Made by a program: the position numbers and the translations under genes
In this document: one piece after another, positions 43,319 to 45,358 of the stretch
Layout of the letters: every line of letters begins with the position of its first letter
Numbering within the stretch: the stretch's first letter is position 1
The notes under the pieces: generated by a model
Seen by the model: only the letters and a program-made list of their open reading frames with translations
What the model was told of the DNA's origin: nothing
The model's database searches: none
Assembly: GCA_051155755.1 (NCBI GenBank)
Contig: DAXETY010000136.1
Span: 1 to 45,358, forward strand
DNA: 45,358 nt
Direction: 5' to 3'
Source of the DNA: DAXETY01 sp051155755
Lineage (GTDB): Bacteria; Desulfobacterota; Desulfobacteria; Desulfobacterales; SG8-13

Positions 43319-44371
43319 ATGAATTCCTCTCGGTCCCTGGTTCTGATTGTAGATGACAACCCGACCAATATCGACTTGCTGGTAAACACCTTGAAAGAAG
43401 AATATCGCCTGGGGATTGCGAAAAACGGACCCAAGGCCCTGCAATATGCCCGGCAGCACAAACCCGATATTGTACTGCTGGACATCATGATGCCGGAGAT
43501 GGACGGCTACGAGGTGTGTGCGCACCTGAAGGAAAATCCGGAGACCGCGTCCATACCGGTGATCTTTATTACGGCCATGACGGAAACTGTTAGCAAAACC
43601 AAAGGCTTTGAGCTGGGCGCGGTGGACTACATCACCAAGCCTTTTCACACGGCCGAGGTTAAAGCCAGGATTCGAACGCATTTGTCGCTTGAGGCGATGC
43701 GGCTGCAGCTGGAGTCGCAAAATGTAATTCTGGAGCAGAAAGTTGAACAGAAGACCGCCGAAATCCGCCAGATGCTCAACGCCAGCATTCGCAGCATGGC
43801 CTTGATGGTGGAGATCCGCGACCCCTATACGGCCGGCCACCAGGAACGGGTGGCCCAGCTGGCCTGTGCCATTGCGGAAAAAATGGGAATCGACTCGGAG
43901 ACGATCGAAGGTATCCGCATTGCCGGGATCCTGCACGATGTGGGAAAAATTCGCATTCCGGTCGCCATCCTCAGCCGCGCGGGAAAGCTCCTGGATGCCG
44001 AGCAGGAAATGATCCGGATTCATCCCCTGGTCAGCTATAACATCTTGAAAAACATACCTTTTCCCTGGCCGGTCGCCCAAATGGTCCTTCAGCATCATGA
44101 ACGGCTGGACGGCTCCGGATACCCCCGGGGTCTTTCCGGAGACGAGATCATCTTAGAGGCCCGAATACTGGCGGTTGCCGATGTCACCGAAGCCAGCAGT
44201 TCTTTTCGACCCTATCGGCCGGCCCACGGAATCGAGGCTGCCCTGGCGATGATCGAGGAAAAAAAAGGCAAAAAGTATGATGCCAAAGTGGTCGCAGCCT
44301 GCCAGGACCTGTTTGCCAAAGTTGGCTTCGAATTCGACGACAGCAGCCGGAATACCACCCGGTTGATGTAA
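43319..44371 (+). CDS. REC-HD-GYP cyclic-di-GMP phosphodiesterase
   Basis: A 350-residue response regulator. A receiver with Asp55 (LLDIMMPEMDG) is joined by a coiled-coil linker (about 120-155) to an HD-GYP domain. Metal-site residues are intact: GILHDVGKIRIP (His206-Asp207) and HHERLDGSGYPRG. The usual VADVFDA-type segment reads VADVTEASSSFRPYRP. The enzyme hydrolyses c-di-GMP. The start is ATG43319; a GTG at 43304 overlapping the kinase stop codon (GTGA) would add five residues. Co-transcription with the PhnD-type hybrid kinase implies that the kinase controls it by phosphorylation, linking ligand sensing to c-di-GMP. Confidence 0.94.
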   Translation: MNSSRSLVLIVDDNPTNIDLLVNTLKEEYRLGIAKNGPKALQYARQHKPDIVLLDIMMPEMDGYEVCAHLKENPETASIPVIFITAMTETVSKTKGFELGAVDYITKPFHTAEVKARIRTHLSLEAMRLQLESQNVILEQKVEQKTAEIRQMLNASIRSMALMVEIRDPYTAGHQERVAQLACAIAEKMGIDSETIEGIRIAGILHDVGKIRIPVAILSRAGKLLDAEQEMIRIHPLVSYNILKNIPFPWPVAQMVLQHHERLDGSGYPRGLSGDEIILEARILAVADVTEASSSFRPYRPAHGIEAALAMIEEKKGKKYDAKVVAACQDLFAKVGFEFDDSSRNTTRLM

Positions 44372-44558
44372 CGTTCCGCCGTTTCCGGTCCTGGCTGGTG
44401 TAAAGTTGAAATTTCCCAAACGCCGGCAGTGGCCACACGCGATATCCCACGCCGGCAAGAATTCTTTGCTGGTATTTGGCCAAACTGCACTTTCATGGCC
44501 GGCAGATGCAGGGGGCAAATCGCCGATAGACTTTTTTTTACCCGATGCGCGCCTTTCA

Positions 44559-44586
44559 TTTGACATGTCGAATCCGAATGTAATTT
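44559..44586 (+). promoter_or_regulatory. Candidate promoter for UspA gene
   Basis: TTGACA (44559-44564), a 16-nt spacer and TAATTT (44581-44586). The -10 is weak. It overlaps the region just before the ribosome site, leaving a leader of about 15 nt. Confidence 0.3.
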
Positions 44587-44608
44587 TATTATCGAGGGGT
44601 GAAAAACG

Positions 44609-45037
44609 ATGTTTCACCAAATTCTAATCGCCCTGAAATTTTCTGCGGCTGGGATTCAAGCCTTTCGAACAGCGGTACGGTTGGCTGTTGCTCACGACAG
44701 CCGACTGCACGTGTTTCACGCCCTGGATTACCATCTGCATGGATGTGAGCCGACCGACCCTCGTCTGACAGCGGCCCTTGAAGAAGCTGAGTGCGAATTC
44801 AAAACTCAGATTCACCCGCTGGCCCGGGAACTGAATCGGATTTCGTACGCATATTATCCGGCCGACCCAGCGCTGGAAGTGTGTAGGATTGCCAGAAACA
44901 TCCACGCCGATCTGATCATTGTCGGATGCCATCAGCAGACGCTTTCCATCAGCACCGGCCGGATCGATTATGTTGGGATGACCATCCTGGAAAAAGCCAC
45001 CTGCCCGGTTTTGTTGATTCCGTATTCCGGACCGTAG
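44609..45037 (+). CDS. Universal stress protein (UspA family, likely non-ATP-binding)
   Basis: A 142-residue Usp-fold protein. It begins MFHQILIALKFSAAG and has ADLIIVGCHQQTLS in the position of the nucleotide loop, ending with CPVLLIPYS. The Gly-rich ATP loop (G-2x-G-9x-G) found in the window's other Usp (22641-23129) is absent, so it probably belongs to the UspA-type branch that does not bind ATP. GAGGGG about 9 nt upstream of ATG44609 gives a clear start. It is monocistronic, convergent with the PP2C gene. Confidence 0.88.
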   Translation: MFHQILIALKFSAAGIQAFRTAVRLAVAHDSRLHVFHALDYHLHGCEPTDPRLTAALEEAECEFKTQIHPLARELNRISYAYYPADPALEVCRIARNIHADLIIVGCHQQTLSISTGRIDYVGMTILEKATCPVLLIPYSGP

Positions 45038-45100
45038 CTCGATGATGCGGCCCAAAACGCCTTGCGGAAATATCTTACGCCCACCTTGCGCCCTTTGATT

Positions 45101-45358
45101 TTAGCGTTCGAACTTCACCACTGTGATGGTGACATCGTCTTCCTGCGGCTCTTTGCCGCGGAAATGCTTGAGGGCATCGATGACGGCCCGGGTGATTTTT
45201 CGAGCGGAAGCCCTTCCATGACGACGTATAACCGCATACAGGCGATCTTTACCAAAAAAATCGCCTTCACAATTTCGCGTTTCCCAAATACCGTCGGTGC
45301 CGATAAAAAGAATTTGCCCTGCACGCACGAAAAAATCCGATTCTTCGTACGCATACCC
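45101..45358 (-). CDS. SpoIIE/PP2C-type serine phosphatase, C-terminus only
   Basis: The frame is open from the window edge (45358) to the TAA at 45101: 85 residues of the C-terminal end of a PPM/SpoIIE phosphatase. It reads AGQILFIGTDGIWETRN and FGKDRLYAVIRRHG, then QEDDVTITVVKF. The GTDGIWE and QEDDVT segments include Asp residues that bind the metal pair. The enzyme dephosphorylates anti-sigma antagonists or other signalling proteins. The N-terminal part is outside the window, so sensor domains cannot be read. Confidence 0.9.
   Translation of the reverse strand, partial: GYAYEESDFFVRAGQILFIGTDGIWETRNCEGDFFGKDRLYAVIRRHGRASARKITRAVIDALKHFRGKEPQEDDVTITVVKFER

Overview
The window looks like chromosomal DNA of a sulfate-reducer-type Desulfobacterota (formerly Deltaproteobacteria), probably near Desulfobacterales. 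This is inferred from family content only: many PAS/hybrid histidine kinases, an MshEN-type GspE/PilB ATPase paired with an HDOD protein, a DUF2333 protein, universal stress proteins, an AMP-dependent long-chain acyl-CoA synthetase, a VPxPA/PEP-CTERM sorted protein and a GTCATnCCCGCG-type dispersed hairpin repeat. No rRNA, tRNA or CRISPR was seen. GC is moderately high and about 34 genes are recognised; the first and last are cut by the window edges.

Layout. 1-4021: a membrane PAS histidine kinase (partial) and a NarL-type kinase/regulator pair. 4229-7268: HU, two divergent small cupins separated by a repeat-rich spacer, a stand-alone glycogen-binding (CBM48) domain and L-2-hydroxyglutarate dehydrogenase. 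7458-12042: a small membrane protein, a SPOR protein, a dienelactone hydrolase, DNA polymerase IV and an HDOD protein. 12045-19066: GspE-like ATPase, SpoIIAA-like STAS protein, a zinc-ribbon plus deoxyribosyltransferase-like protein, a CNNM/CBS transporter and DUF2333. A non-coding interval at 16458-16588 has the anatomy of a small-RNA gene. 19457-21531: a group II intron sits inside a MITE-like inverted repeat. 21825-25394: LysE/RhtB exporter, UspA and acyl-CoA synthetase.

25471-30265: a SPOR-SPOR-beta-barrel outer-membrane protein with a striking operator-like palindrome upstream, a small lipoprotein, a PGDYG-like protein, a deoxyribosyltransferase-like/TPR fusion and a double PilZ protein. 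30663-35587: a three-gene exopolysaccharide operon (TPR outer-membrane barrel, cellulose-synthase-like GT2, GH26 glycanase) behind a good sigma70-type promoter. It is flanked by the PilZ protein and by a VPxPA-CTERM surface protein. 36663-39191: glycogen/maltodextrin phosphorylase. 39840-44371: a PhnD-type periplasmic sensor fused to a hybrid kinase with two receivers and an HPt domain, followed by a REC-HD-GYP c-di-GMP phosphodiesterase. 44609-45358: UspA and the C-terminus of a SpoIIE/PP2C phosphatase.

How it fits together: c-di-GMP signalling (PilZ protein, HD-GYP enzyme), surface polysaccharide synthesis and export, and CTERM-sorted proteins form a plausible surface/biofilm theme. Kinases, stress proteins, fatty-acid activation and glycogen turnover form the rest. 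The least expected features are the candidate sRNA with CU-rich (anti-Shine-Dalgarno) stretches, a roughly 85-bp dispersed repeat that serves as an intrinsic terminator in at least two of four copies, and the GH26-containing polysaccharide operon.
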